Positions 57,199 to 64,000 of a stretch of 64,000 nt of DNA are shown here, one piece after another. This stretch comes from an uncultured Sphingomonas sp. (lineage in GTDB: Bacteria; Pseudomonadota; Alphaproteobacteria; Sphingomonadales; Sphingomonadaceae). Each line of letters starts with the position of its first letter. Position 1 is the first letter of the stretch. The stretch spans positions 59,881 to 123,880 of the forward strand of contig NZ_CAJXWX010000010.1 in assembly GCF_913062585.1 (NCBI RefSeq), written 5' to 3'. The position numbers were made by a program, and so were the translations under genes. The notes beneath the pieces were generated by a model. The model was not told where the DNA came from and did not search any database. It saw nothing but the letters and a program-made list of their open reading frames with translations.

Positions 57199-58110
57199 TT
57201 ATTCTTCGTTCTTGTAGATCGCGATCAGCTTTTCGAGCATGGCCAGCGCCTCGTCGCGCGGACGCTGGAAGGTGTTGCGGCCGATGATCGAGCCGTTGCC
57301 GCCACCGTCGCGGATGTCGCGCGCGTCCTGATAGACGGCATCGGCACCCTTGGCCGCGCCGCCCGAGAAGACGACGATGCGGCGGCCCGCAAAGCTCGAC
57401 TGGACGACATGGGCGACCCGGTCGGCCTGGTTGGACCAGTCCTTGCCCTCATAGGCGGACTTCGCCTCGGCCTGTTCGATATGGTCGGTCGGCAGCTTCA
57501 CCTTGATGATGTGCGCACCGAGCAGCGCCGCCATGTGCGCGGCATAGGCCCCGACGTCGAGCGCCAGTTCGCCGTCCTTGGTCAGCTTGCCGCCGCGCGG
57601 ATAGCTCCAGATGACGGTGGCGAGGCCCGCCTCGCGCGCTTCGGCGGACAGGATCGCGATCTGGTCCATCGAATCGAAAATGCCGTCCGAGCCCGGATAG
57701 ATGGTAAAGCCGATCGCCGCACAGCCCAGCCGCACCGCGTCCTGCACGCTGCCCGTCACGGCCTGGGTGATGGAGGTGCCCCAGCTGTTCGAGCTGTTGA
57801 TCTTCAGGATGGTCGGGATTTGACCCGCGAACGTGTCCGCCCCGGCCTCGAGCATCCCGAGCGGCGCGGCATAGGCCGACAGCCCGGCGTCGATCGCCAG
57901 CTGGAAATGGTAATGCGGGTCATAAGCGGGCGGGTTGACCGCGAAGCTGCGCGCCGGGCCATGCTCGAAACCCTGGTCGACCGGCAGGATGATCAGCTTG
58001 CCGGTGCCGCCCAGCTTGCCCTGCATCAGGATGCGGGCGAGATTGGCCTTCACCGCGGCGGGCGTGCCTTCATATTTGTCGAGAATGGCCTTCACGGTCG
58101 GGGTCATCAT
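57199..58110 (-). CDS. fbaB: Class I fructose-bisphosphate aldolase (DhnA type)
   Basis: Cleaves or forms fructose-1,6-bisphosphate through a Schiff base. The 303-aa protein fits the archaeal/DhnA class I family: KLIILPVDQGFEHGPARSF, IGFTIYPGSD, ATVIWSYPRGG, HIIKVKLPTDHI (candidate Schiff-base Lys) and FSGGAAKGADAV. ATG 58110 is preferred; the frame is open further upstream. It sits near pgk and gap, separated by the toxin-antitoxin pair and a thioredoxin gene. Confidence 0.93.
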   Translation of the reverse strand: MMTPTVKAILDKYEGTPAAVKANLARILMQGKLGGTGKLIILPVDQGFEHGPARSFAVNPPAYDPHYHFQLAIDAGLSAYAAPLGMLEAGADTFAGQIPTILKINSSNSWGTSITQAVTGSVQDAVRLGCAAIGFTIYPGSDGIFDSMDQIAILSAEAREAGLATVIWSYPRGGKLTKDGELALDVGAYAAHMAALLGAHIIKVKLPTDHIEQAEAKSAYEGKDWSNQADRVAHVVQSSFAGRRIVVFSGGAAKGADAVYQDARDIRDGGGNGSIIGRNTFQRPRDEALAMLEKLIAIYKNEE

Positions 58111-58142
58111 GTCTCTCCAGATTGGTATCGGGCTATAAAAGT

Positions 58143-58469
58143 TCAGAGCATCAGCCAGCGGCGCAGCGCCTGATCGACCTGCTCCATCCGGGTGGGCGAA
58201 GCATGGCCGAGGACTTTGACGATATGATTGCGCGGGATGGACAGGATCTTGTCCACCTGCACCTCGCACTCGACGGTCAGGCCGGTATGTTCGCGCGGGG
58301 AAAAGGCGACGCGGAACAGCGCCTCGCCACCCACGACCGAGGTCATCGGGCAGACGGTGACGGTGTTGTGCGTCTCGTTATACAGGTCCGACTGGACGAC
58401 CAGGAACGGGCGATGATCGTCCCCCGCGCGGGTCGCCGCGAGCACGATGGCGGCGTGGGAAATCTTCAC
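58143..58469 (-). CDS. MazF/PemK-type toxin
   Basis: A 108-aa protein of the CcdB/PemK fold, predicted mRNA interferase. Family features: GDDHRPFLVVQSDLYNE, TVTVCPMTSVV, VEVQVDKI-like CEVQVDKILSIPRNHIV, and the C-terminal MEQVDQALRRWL. The start overlaps the antitoxin stop by four bases, so toxin translation follows antitoxin translation. Confidence 0.85.
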   Translation of the reverse strand: MKISHAAIVLAATRAGDDHRPFLVVQSDLYNETHNTVTVCPMTSVVGGEALFRVAFSPREHTGLTVECEVQVDKILSIPRNHIVKVLGHASPTRMEQVDQALRRWLML

Positions 58470-58711
58470 GCGTCGGCATCCTTGACGTCGGTTTCCTGGG
58501 CCATCGCGTTCCAGAAGGCGAAATCCTCCGGCGTGTCGCGCTTCGACGCGCGAGTCGACTGGCGGCGCGCCTCGCGACGATAGGCTTCGTCGTGCAGATC
58601 GACATAGCGGCGCACCGCTTCGCGTGCGATATCGCTTTTGCTGCGCCCCTGCGTGCGCGCGACGGCGGCCAGCCGCTCCTCCAATTCGGTGTCGAGACGG
58701 ACGCCGAGCAT
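58466..58711 (-). CDS. Ribbon-helix-helix antitoxin
   Basis: An 81-aa protein: the N-terminal RHH DNA-binding domain (MLGVRLDTELEERLAAVART, QGRSKSDIAREAVRRYV) is followed by a charged tail (RREARRQSTRASKRDTPEDF) expected to bind the toxin. ATG 58711 lies 12 bases from a perfect palindrome likely to be its operator. It is first in the two-gene operon. Confidence 0.85.
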   Translation of the reverse strand: MLGVRLDTELEERLAAVARTQGRSKSDIAREAVRRYVDLHDEAYRREARRQSTRASKRDTPEDFAFWNAMAQETDVKDADA

Positions 58712-58723
58712 CGCCACTCCTTC

Positions 58724-58761
58724 GTTTAACGCGTTAAACCTAGCAAGTCCGACAAGTCGGA
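58724..58761 (-). promoter_or_regulatory. Palindromic operators of the toxin-antitoxin pair
   Basis: GTTTAACGCGTTAAAC (58724-58739) is a perfect 16-base palindrome, and TCCGAC-AA-GTCGGA (58748-58761) is a second inverted repeat. Both lie just upstream of the antitoxin start, where RHH antitoxins bind to autoregulate. Confidence 0.75.
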
Positions 58762-58830
58762 TCAAGCGCTCTTGACGCTGATCTGCGCCGCGCGTCATCC
58801 TGTCCTTCGGGCGGAATGGGGAAAAGCGAG

Positions 58831-59349
58831 ATGAGATGGGCGGGCTGGTGGCTGGCGGTGCTGTTGTCGGCGCTTCCGGCATCGTCGGCGATGGCGGGCA
58901 AGGCGGGGCCCAAGGTCGGCGAGGTCGCACCCGATTTCGACCTGACGCTGATCGATGGCTCGCATGTCCGCCTGTCGGAACTGCGCGGCCAGGTGGTGGT
59001 GCTGAACTTCTGGGCGACCTGGTGCGGGCCGTGCCGGGCGGAACTGCCGCTGCTCGACCAATATTATCGCATCCAGGGCAAACATGGGCTGAAGGTATTT
59101 GCCGTGGCGACCGAGGATTCGCTGCCGCTCTACCAGCTCAAGCCGCTCTTCGCCGCGATGGCGATCCCCTCGGCGCGCAGGATCAAGGGCCCCTATGCGA
59201 CACTGGGCGCGGTGCCGACCAACTATATCATCGATCGGGCGGGCGTCGTCCGCTACGCCAAGGCGGCGGCGTTCGGTATCGACGATCTCAACCGGCTGCT
59301 CGTGCCGCTGTTGAGCGAAACCCCGCCGCCAGCGGCGACGGGGTCGTAA
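58831..59349 (+). CDS. TlpA-like thioredoxin family protein
   Basis: A 172-aa exported thiol-disulfide oxidoreductase. The signal peptide (MRWAGWWLAVLLSALPASSA) precedes a thioredoxin fold with VGEVAPDFDLTLIDG, VVVLNFWATWCGPCRAELPL (CxxC) and the cis-Pro loop GAVPTNYIIDRAG. ATG 58831 has GGGGA eight bases upstream; ATG 58816 is an alternative. It is divergent from the toxin-antitoxin operon and convergent with pgk. Confidence 0.9.
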   Translation: MRWAGWWLAVLLSALPASSAMAGKAGPKVGEVAPDFDLTLIDGSHVRLSELRGQVVVLNFWATWCGPCRAELPLLDQYYRIQGKHGLKVFAVATEDSLPLYQLKPLFAAMAIPSARRIKGPYATLGAVPTNYIIDRAGVVRYAKAAAFGIDDLNRLLVPLLSETPPPAATGS

Positions 59350-59383
59350 CTATCCAGCCAAGAGGGGTCACAGCCTGCGGCCT

Positions 59384-59436
59384 GGCCCCTCCACCATGGT
59401 TCGCATGGTCCCCCTCCCCATCCGAGATGGAGAGGA
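59384..59436. repeat. Partial palindromic repeat, family A
   Basis: Only the right half is present: CCCCTCCACCATGGTTCGCATG, then GTCCCCCTCCCC and GGAGAGGA. It lies between the convergent thioredoxin-like and pgk genes. Confidence 0.65.
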
Positions 59437-59442
59437 TAAGGG

Positions 59443-60642
59443 TTACGCCATCAGCGCGGCGACGCCGGGCAGGTCCTGGCCTTCCATCCATTCCAGGAAC
59501 GCGCCGCCTGCGGTCGAGACGAAGCTGAACTGCGTCCCCACGCCCGCCTGGTTGAGCGCGGCGACGGTATCACCGCCCCCTGCGACCGAGACGAGGCTGC
59601 CATCCTGGGTCAGCGCCGCCGCCGTCTTGGCGAGCGCGACGGTCGCCATGTCGAAGGGCGGCGTCTCGAACGCGCCGAGCGGGCCGTTCCACACCAGCGT
59701 ACGGCAATTCTTCAGCACATCGCCCAATGCCTCGACGGCATTGGGGCCGAGGTCGAGGATCATCTCGTCGGCGGCGACTTCGTGGACGTTGACGGTGCGC
59801 GTTTCGGGATTCGGCTTGAACTCCTTGGCCACTACCACGTCATAGGGCAGGTGGACGGTGCAGCCCGCCTTGTCCGCCGCCTCGAGGATTTCCTCGGCGG
59901 TGCCGGTCAGGTCATGCTCGCACAGCGACTTGCCCACATCGACCCCGCGCGCGGCGAGGAAGGTGTTGGCCATGCCGCCGCCGATGATAAGGTGATCGAC
60001 CTTGCCGACCAGATGCTTGAGGACGGCGAGCTTGGTCGAGACCTTGGCCCCGCCGACCACCGCCGCGACCGGATGCTCGGGATTGCCCAGCGCCTTTTCC
60101 AGCGCGTCGAGTTCGGCCTCCATCGCGCGGCCCGCGAACGCGGGCAGCTGGCGCGCCAGACCCTCGGTCGAGACATGCGCCCGGTGCGCCGCCGAGAAGG
60201 CGTCGTTGACGTACAGGTCGCCCAGCTTCGCGATCTGCGCCGCCAGCTCGGGATCGTTCTTTTCTTCGCCGGCATAGAAGCGGGTGTTTTCCAGGATCGC
60301 GATATCGCCGGGGTTCAGCGTCGCGACCGCCGCTTCCGCCGCCTCGCCCGCAACATCGTCGATGAAGCGGACCGGGCGGCCCAGCACGTCGCTATAGGGC
60401 TGGGTCAGCATCGCCAGCGAGAATTCCGGGTTACGCTGTCCCTTGGGACGGCCGAAATGGGCCAGGATCAGGACGATCGCGCCCTTGTCCGCCAGTTCCG
60501 TCACGGTCGCGATCGTCGCGCGCAGGCGGGTGTCGTCGGTCACGCGGCCATCGGCCATCGGCACGTTCAGATCCTCGCGGACCAGCACGCGCTTGCCGGA
60601 CACGTCACCCATATCGTCGAGCGTCTTGAAGGCCTTGGTCAT
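59443..60642 (-). CDS. pgk: Phosphoglycerate kinase
   Basis: Makes ATP and 3-phosphoglycerate in glycolysis. Motifs: [65 protein letters not shown], and [10 protein letters not shown] with [11 protein letters not shown] near the end. It is 399 aa. The start overlaps the MOSC gene stop by four bases. Confidence 0.97.
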   Translation of the reverse strand: MTKAFKTLDDMGDVSGKRVLVREDLNVPMADGRVTDDTRLRATIATVTELADKGAIVLILAHFGRPKGQRNPEFSLAMLTQPYSDVLGRPVRFIDDVAGEAAEAAVATLNPGDIAILENTRFYAGEEKNDPELAAQIAKLGDLYVNDAFSAAHRAHVSTEGLARQLPAFAGRAMEAELDALEKALGNPEHPVAAVVGGAKVSTKLAVLKHLVGKVDHLIIGGGMANTFLAARGVDVGKSLCEHDLTGTAEEILEAADKAGCTVHLPYDVVVAKEFKPNPETRTVNVHEVAADEMILDLGPNAVEALGDVLKNCRTLVWNGPLGAFETPPFDMATVALAKTAAALTQDGSLVSVAGGGDTVAALNQAGVGTQFSFVSTAGGAFLEWMEGQDLPGVAALMA

Positions 60643-61115
60643 GATTCCTCGATCCTGATGTTATCGCCGATGCGGATCGTGCCGCCCTCGATCACGCGGG
60701 CGCATGCGCCGCCGCGCCAGTCGGGTCGAAGGGCCGCCTGCAATCCGTCGGCGATCGCGTCCATGCGGTGGCACGGATCGCATTCCACGGTGATTTCCAG
60801 AAGGACGGGCCCGACACGCAGCCGGGTGCCCGGAATTTGGGGAAGGTCGAAATCCTCGACCAGCAGGTTTGCGCGGCGCTCCTGCCAGGGGATGTCGCGG
60901 TCGATCTCGGCCAAAGCGGCGTCCCAGTCAGCCCGCTCGATCAGCGTGACCTGCCGACGCCCGCGACCGCCGGGCTTCAGCCGCCCGCGCACATCGCCTT
61001 TCACGCCGCCGTCCAGGGTGACGATGGCGGTGTCGATCACCTCCATCGGCCCCTTCGGCACGGCATGGCGGGCGATGCCGGCCAGATGCCCGGTCATCGC
61101 CCGCCCGTTCGTCAT
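60639..61115 (-). CDS. MOSC domain-containing protein between gap and pgk
   Basis: About 158 aa. MOSC domains bind molybdenum-cofactor sulfur; features here are [62 protein letters not shown] and [18 protein letters not shown], which hold three cysteines (Cys in DPCHRM and GGAC are candidates). ATG 61115 overlaps the gap stop (TGATG) and its stop overlaps pgk, so it is co-translated with two glycolytic enzymes. Function unknown. Confidence 0.88.
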   Translation of the reverse strand: MTNGRAMTGHLAGIARHAVPKGPMEVIDTAIVTLDGGVKGDVRGRLKPGGRGRRQVTLIERADWDAALAEIDRDIPWQERRANLLVEDFDLPQIPGTRLRVGPVLLEITVECDPCHRMDAIADGLQAALRPDWRGGACARVIEGGTIRIGDNIRIEES

Positions 61116-62125
61116 CAGAGGAACTTCGCCATCGCGGTCGCGGTGTCGACCATGCGGTTCGAGAAGCCCCATTCATTGTCGTACCAGGACACGACGCGCA
61201 CCAGCTTGCCGTCGATCACCGCCGTCTCCAGGCTGTCGACGGTCGAGGACTGCGGCGAGTGCATCAGGTCGATCGAGACGAGCGGCTCGTCGGTATAGAC
61301 CAGCACGCCCTTCAGCGGGCCGCTCTCGGCCGCCGCCTTCAGGATCGCGTTGACCTCTTCCTTCGTCGTGTCGCGCGCCGGGGTGAAGGTCAGGTCGACC
61401 AGGCTGACGTCCGGCACCGGCACGCGGATGGCCGAGCCGTCCAGCTTGCCCTTCAGCTCCGGCAGAACCTCGCCCACCGCGCGGGCGGCGCCCGTGGTGG
61501 TCGGGATCATCGACATGGCGGCGGCGCGGGCGCGGCGCAGGTCGGGGTGGATCTGGTCGAGGATCTTCTGGTCGTTGGTGTAAGCGTGGACCGTGGTCAT
61601 CAGGCCACGCTCGATCCCGATCGCGTCGTTCAGCACCTTGGCGACCGGCGCCAGGCAGTTGGTGGTGCACGAGGCGTTCGACACGATGGTGTGATCGGCG
61701 GTCAGCTTGTCATGGTTGACGCCGTACACGACGGTCAGGTCGACATTCTTGCCGGGTGCCGAGATCAGCACCTTCTTGGCGCCCGCCGCGATGTGCTTTT
61801 CGCACGACGCCTTGTCAGTGAAGAAGCCGGTGCACTCCAGGACCAGGTCGACGCCCAGTTCCTTGTGCGGCAGGTTCGCCGGATCGCGCTCGGCGGTGAC
61901 GCGGATGCGCTTGCCGTCGATCACGATGTCGTTGCCCTCGGCGGCGACTTCGCCCGGATAGCGGCCATGGATGCTGTCGCGGCTGAACAGCCAGGCGTTC
62001 GACTTGGCGTCGGCCAGGTCGTTGATCGCGACGAGTTCCAGCGCGCCCTCGCCCCGCTCGAGGATGGCGCGCGCGACCAGGCGGCCGATGCGGCCGAAGC
62101 CATTGATTGCAACCTTGACCGTCAT
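61115..62125 (-). CDS. gap: Glyceraldehyde-3-phosphate dehydrogenase, type I
   Basis: Oxidises glyceraldehyde-3-phosphate with NAD and phosphate. Motifs: [17 protein letters not shown] (NAD), [16 protein letters not shown] (catalytic Cys), [10 protein letters not shown] (His), [12 protein letters not shown] and [13 protein letters not shown]. It is 336 aa. AGGAG lies nine bases upstream of ATG 62125, preceded by a tandem 16-base repeat. Confidence 0.97.
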   Translation of the reverse strand: MTVKVAINGFGRIGRLVARAILERGEGALELVAINDLADAKSNAWLFSRDSIHGRYPGEVAAEGNDIVIDGKRIRVTAERDPANLPHKELGVDLVLECTGFFTDKASCEKHIAAGAKKVLISAPGKNVDLTVVYGVNHDKLTADHTIVSNASCTTNCLAPVAKVLNDAIGIERGLMTTVHAYTNDQKILDQIHPDLRRARAAAMSMIPTTTGAARAVGEVLPELKGKLDGSAIRVPVPDVSLVDLTFTPARDTTKEEVNAILKAAAESGPLKGVLVYTDEPLVSIDLMHSPQSSTVDSLETAVIDGKLVRVVSWYDNEWGFSNRMVDTATAMAKFL

Positions 62126-62167
62126 GCCAGCAAGCTCCTGTGTGTCTCTTAGGAGAAATTTCACCTT

Positions 62168-62206
62168 AAAGTTGATTTCTCTCTCAACAGAAAGTTGATT
62201 CCTCTC
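62168..62206 (-). promoter_or_regulatory. Tandem 16-bp direct repeat upstream of gap
   Basis: Two copies of AAAGTTGATT(T/C)CTCTC, at 62168-62183 and 62191-62206, repeat with a 23-base period. TCAAC at 62184-62188 adds an inverted element. On the gap strand they read GAGAG(A/G)AATCAACTTT and lie 43 bases before the start codon. A transcription-factor operator or overlapping promoter is likely; no known regulator is recognised. Confidence 0.65.
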
Positions 62207-62321
62207 GCGCCACGCCTTTCGGAGCCGATCCGGCCGCTGTCAACCGCCGCCGCGCGACGGACCGCCCGAATCCGGCCCAATTCCGGGTTGCCGCGGGGTG
62301 CCATCCTGCTAAGCCGCTGAC

Positions 62322-62519
62322 ATGTCCGAACCCATTGCCGACGACGCCCTTTCCTCGGTCGAGCGGATCGACCACGCCATCGCCCGCATCGAACGCGCGA
62401 TCCGCAACCGCGCTGCCAAGGAAGACGCGCTCGCCCGGCGCCACGCCGCGCTGAAGGCTCGTATGGCCGACGCGGTCAGCGCGCTGGACGAGGTGATCGC
62501 CCGCGGGAGCGCCGCCTAA
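62322..62519 (+). CDS. Small coiled-coil protein upstream of zapA (65 aa)
   Basis: A 65-residue helical protein (SSVERIDHAIARIERAIRNR ... LARRHAALKARMADAVSALDEV) predicted to form a coiled coil. Its stop shares a base with the zapA start (TAATG), so it is translationally coupled to a cell-division gene. No family is recognised; a division-related role is inferred from context only. Confidence 0.8.
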   Translation: MSEPIADDALSSVERIDHAIARIERAIRNRAAKEDALARRHAALKARMADAVSALDEVIARGSAA

Positions 62520-62836
62520 TGGCCGAGGTGACGATCATGGTCGGCGACCGCCCGCACCGCGTGGCGTGCCAGGACGGTGGCGAGGCGCGCGTGCGGATGC
62601 TGGGCCAGATGCTCGATCAGCGCTGGCCGGCGGCACTTCGCGCCTCGGGCGGGCATAATGGCGAGCGGGCACTGTTGTTCGTCGCCCTGCTGCTGGCCGA
62701 CGCGCTGGAAGAGGCCGAGCGCCGCCCCCCGGCGGGTGCGGCGGTAAGCGAGGCCGCACTCGCCCGCATCGCCGAGCAACTGGAGGCGCTGGCCGATGCG
62801 CTGGAACCCGATGGGCGCGGGGATGCCATTGAGTAA
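62519..62836 (+). CDS. zapA: Cell division protein ZapA
   Basis: A 105-aa ZapA-type protein that bundles FtsZ filaments. The N-terminal domain has MAEVTIMVGDRPHRVACQDG, ARVRMLGQMLDQRW, and the helical C-terminus (LLFVALLLADALEEAERRP...) continues as a coiled coil. It is followed by the 6S RNA gene and 5-formyltetrahydrofolate cyclo-ligase, the same order as E. coli zapA-ssrS-fau. Confidence 0.88.
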   Translation: MAEVTIMVGDRPHRVACQDGGEARVRMLGQMLDQRWPAALRASGGHNGERALLFVALLLADALEEAERRPPAGAAVSEAALARIAEQLEALADALEPDGRGDAIE

Positions 62837-62844
62837 CGGACTCT

Positions 62845-63010
62845 TGAGTATCCCGGGGGCCTCGCCTACATTGCGTAGCGGCGGGTTCTGCCCGGTACGA
62901 GCCACGATAATCCCTGAGGCTATTCTTCATCCAAGGGGGCTGTCCCTGCCCGGACTCTGGTCCGACGCACATGGTTCCCACCTGACGTATTGGGCGTCAG
63001 TGGATATTAC
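62845..63010 (+). ncRNA. ssrS: 6S RNA (probable)
   Basis: A 166-nt non-coding interval between zapA and 5-FCL, where 6S RNA lies in many bacteria. AGTATCC (62847-62853) can pair with GGATATT (63002-63008) as the closing stem. The sequence TCCCTGAGGCTATTCTTCAT in the middle resembles the CCCUGA-containing central region of 6S RNA. 6S RNA sequesters sigma70-RNA polymerase in stationary phase. Ends are estimated; a covariance-model search was not possible. Confidence 0.7.
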
Positions 63011-63052
63011 GGCAAACGGCCACGGCGGTCCCGCCACCCGCCCCTTTCCCGC

Positions 63053-63586
63053 ATGACCGACAAACGCGCCCTTCGCGCCCGGATGCGGGCCATCCGCGAA
63101 GCGCACGGCCCCGGCCTGTTGCCGGTCGCACGCGCCTTTCTGGATAGACTGCTGCCCGGACAGGTCGTCTCGGCCTATCGCCCGCTGGGCGCCGAGGCGG
63201 ACCCGGCTCTGTGGGTGGAGGCCGCGCTCCACGCGGGCGCGACGATCGCCCTGCCCCATGTCGTCGACCGGGCGAGCCCGATCCGCTTCATCCCCTGGAT
63301 GCTCGGACAGGAATTGACCGTCGGCGCCTTCGGGCTTCACCAGCCCGATCCCGACGGCCCCGAATGCGCGCCCGACATCATCCTGACACCCCTGGTCGGC
63401 TTCGACCGGCGCGGCAACCGGCTGGGCCAGGGGGCGGGCCATTATGACCGCGCCTTTGCCGCCCATACCGATGCCTGGCGCGTCGGGCTCGCCTGGGCCG
63501 TCCAGGAGGTGGAAATGCCGACACCCGATGCTTGGGACGTACCGCTGCACGCCATCGCCACTGAAACGGAATGGATCGTCCCATGA
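63053..63586 (+). CDS. 5-formyltetrahydrofolate cyclo-ligase
   Basis: Converts 5-formyl-THF to 5,10-methenyl-THF with ATP. Motifs: MTDKRALRARMRAIREAHG, VSAYRPLGAEAD, FIPWMLGQELTVGAFGLHQP and PLVGFDRRGNRLGQGAGHYD (ATP/formyl site). It is 177 aa. It overlaps the DUF2842 gene by four bases. Confidence 0.94.
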   Translation: MTDKRALRARMRAIREAHGPGLLPVARAFLDRLLPGQVVSAYRPLGAEADPALWVEAALHAGATIALPHVVDRASPIRFIPWMLGQELTVGAFGLHQPDPDGPECAPDIILTPLVGFDRRGNRLGQGAGHYDRAFAAHTDAWRVGLAWAVQEVEMPTPDAWDVPLHAIATETEWIVP

Positions 63587-63786
63587 CCCCCAGTTGGCGC
63601 AAGCCCGCCGGAATGCTGCTGATCGTCGCGATCATCATCTTATGGGCGGCGCTGGTGGCCAGCCTGTCGGCGGTGGTCGGCCAGTGGCATTGGGGGTTGC
63701 AGCTGGTCTTCTACATCGTTGCGGGAATCGCGTGGATCACGCCGATGAAGCCGTTGCTGCGGTGGATGGAGGGGGGACGGGGTTAG
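63583..63786 (+). CDS. DUF2842 family membrane protein
   Basis: A 67-aa protein with two membrane helices (AGMLLIVAIIILWAALVASL and LQLVFYIVAGIAWITPMKPL) ending in RWMEGGRG. The WITPMKPLLRWM motif fits DUF2842, a small alphaproteobacterial family of unknown role. ATG 63583 overlaps the upstream stop (ATGA); ATG 63571 is less likely. Confidence 0.85.
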   Translation: MTPSWRKPAGMLLIVAIIILWAALVASLSAVVGQWHWGLQLVFYIVAGIAWITPMKPLLRWMEGGRG

Positions 63787-63796
63787 GGATTCCCTT

Positions 63797-63869
63797 GGCC
63801 TTCGACTTCGCTCAGGTCGAACGGAGCTTCGGGCAAAACGAACGTTCGGCCTGAGCGAAGTCGAAGGCC
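63797..63869. repeat. Inverted repeat, family C
   Basis: Two 27-base arms (63797-63823 and 63843-63869) with one G-T mismatch enclose a 19-base loop. This is the most regular family C copy. It lies between DUF2842 and the tRNA-Asp gene (convergent). Confidence 0.8.
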
Positions 63870-63901
63870 ACGCTCGACCGCTCACCAAATCGCCAAAGCC
63901 G

Positions 63902-63926
63902 AAAACAAAAGCGCCATCCCGAAGGA

Positions 63927-63932
<6 letters not shown>
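63902..63932 (-). terminator. Rho-independent terminator of tRNA-Asp
   Basis: On the minus strand GCGCCATCC-TTCG-GGATGGCGC is followed by TTTTGTTTTC. The 5' arm of the stem includes the last bases of the tRNA and its encoded CCA, so termination and the mature 3' end overlap. Confidence 0.9.

Positions 63933-64000
<68 letters not shown>

Noticed and set aside
56200..57200. TPP riboswitch before thiE
   Set aside because: The thiE leader lacks the conserved CUGAGA and ACCUGA blocks, and the gene follows fbaB closely.

Overview
The window looks like ordinary chromosome of a high-GC alphaproteobacterium of the order Sphingomonadales (Sphingomonas or a close relative). The pointers are inferential: the linkage ppiD-trpE ... 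trpGDC-moaC-moeA-lexA-comEC-gltX-gltA, a 14-gene nuo operon followed by birA-coaX-rnj-DUF1467, a GTTC-N7-GTTC LexA box (the alphaproteobacterial type), small secreted proteins with a CPE...VVCGR motif, and many short palindromic intergenic repeats. I see no prophage, transposase, CRISPR array or plasmid gene.

Layout. 1-12.4 kb: a small membrane protein between two copies of a 44-nt repeat, an MgtC-like protein, an S9 peptidase, an unknown protein, a CHAP-domain exported protein, anmK, rimO, a MAPEG protein, a class-C beta-lactamase-like hydrolase coupled to an M17 aminopeptidase, and tpiA. 12.5-27.3 kb: ppiD-trpE, a secreted-protein gene and palindromes on the other side, then tightly overlapping trpG-trpD-trpC-moaC and moeA (which appears to use an ATT start), SOS-regulated lexA, comEC, gltX-gltA and a strong terminator. 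27.3-34.3 kb: a repeat block holding a perfect three-way-junction palindrome, then a minus-strand operon of an Hpt-like protein, a nucleotidyltransferase/phosphatidyltransferase-like membrane protein, a DUF2336 protein and a PAS histidine-kinase-like protein. Both phosphorelay proteins lack the phosphoacceptor histidine. A membrane-anchored coiled-coil protein is divergent from this operon.

34.3-52.8 kb: one long minus-strand unit, nuoABCD-(NTF2-like)-EFGHIJKLMN-birA-coaX-rnj-DUF1467, with stops and starts overlapping at most junctions. It encodes complete respiratory complex I, a biotin ligase, type III pantothenate kinase and RNase J. 53-57 kb: suhB, efp, an M23 peptidase coupled to an L,D-transpeptidase, and thiE. 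57-62 kb: class I fructose-bisphosphate aldolase, a MazF/RHH toxin-antitoxin pair with palindromic operators, a thioredoxin-like protein, and gap-MOSC-pgk in one coupled run, so tpiA, fba, gap and pgk of lower glycolysis are all in the window. 62.3-64 kb: a small coiled-coil gene, zapA, a probable 6S RNA, 5-formyltetrahydrofolate cyclo-ligase, DUF2842 and a tRNA-Asp cut by the window edge.

Three families of short palindromic repeats fill most intergenic gaps. The least explained parts are the degenerate-phosphorelay operon (27.7-31.7 kb) with its divergent coiled-coil partner, and the three-way-junction repeat at 27.62 kb. All functional statements rest on reading motifs by eye; no database search was run.
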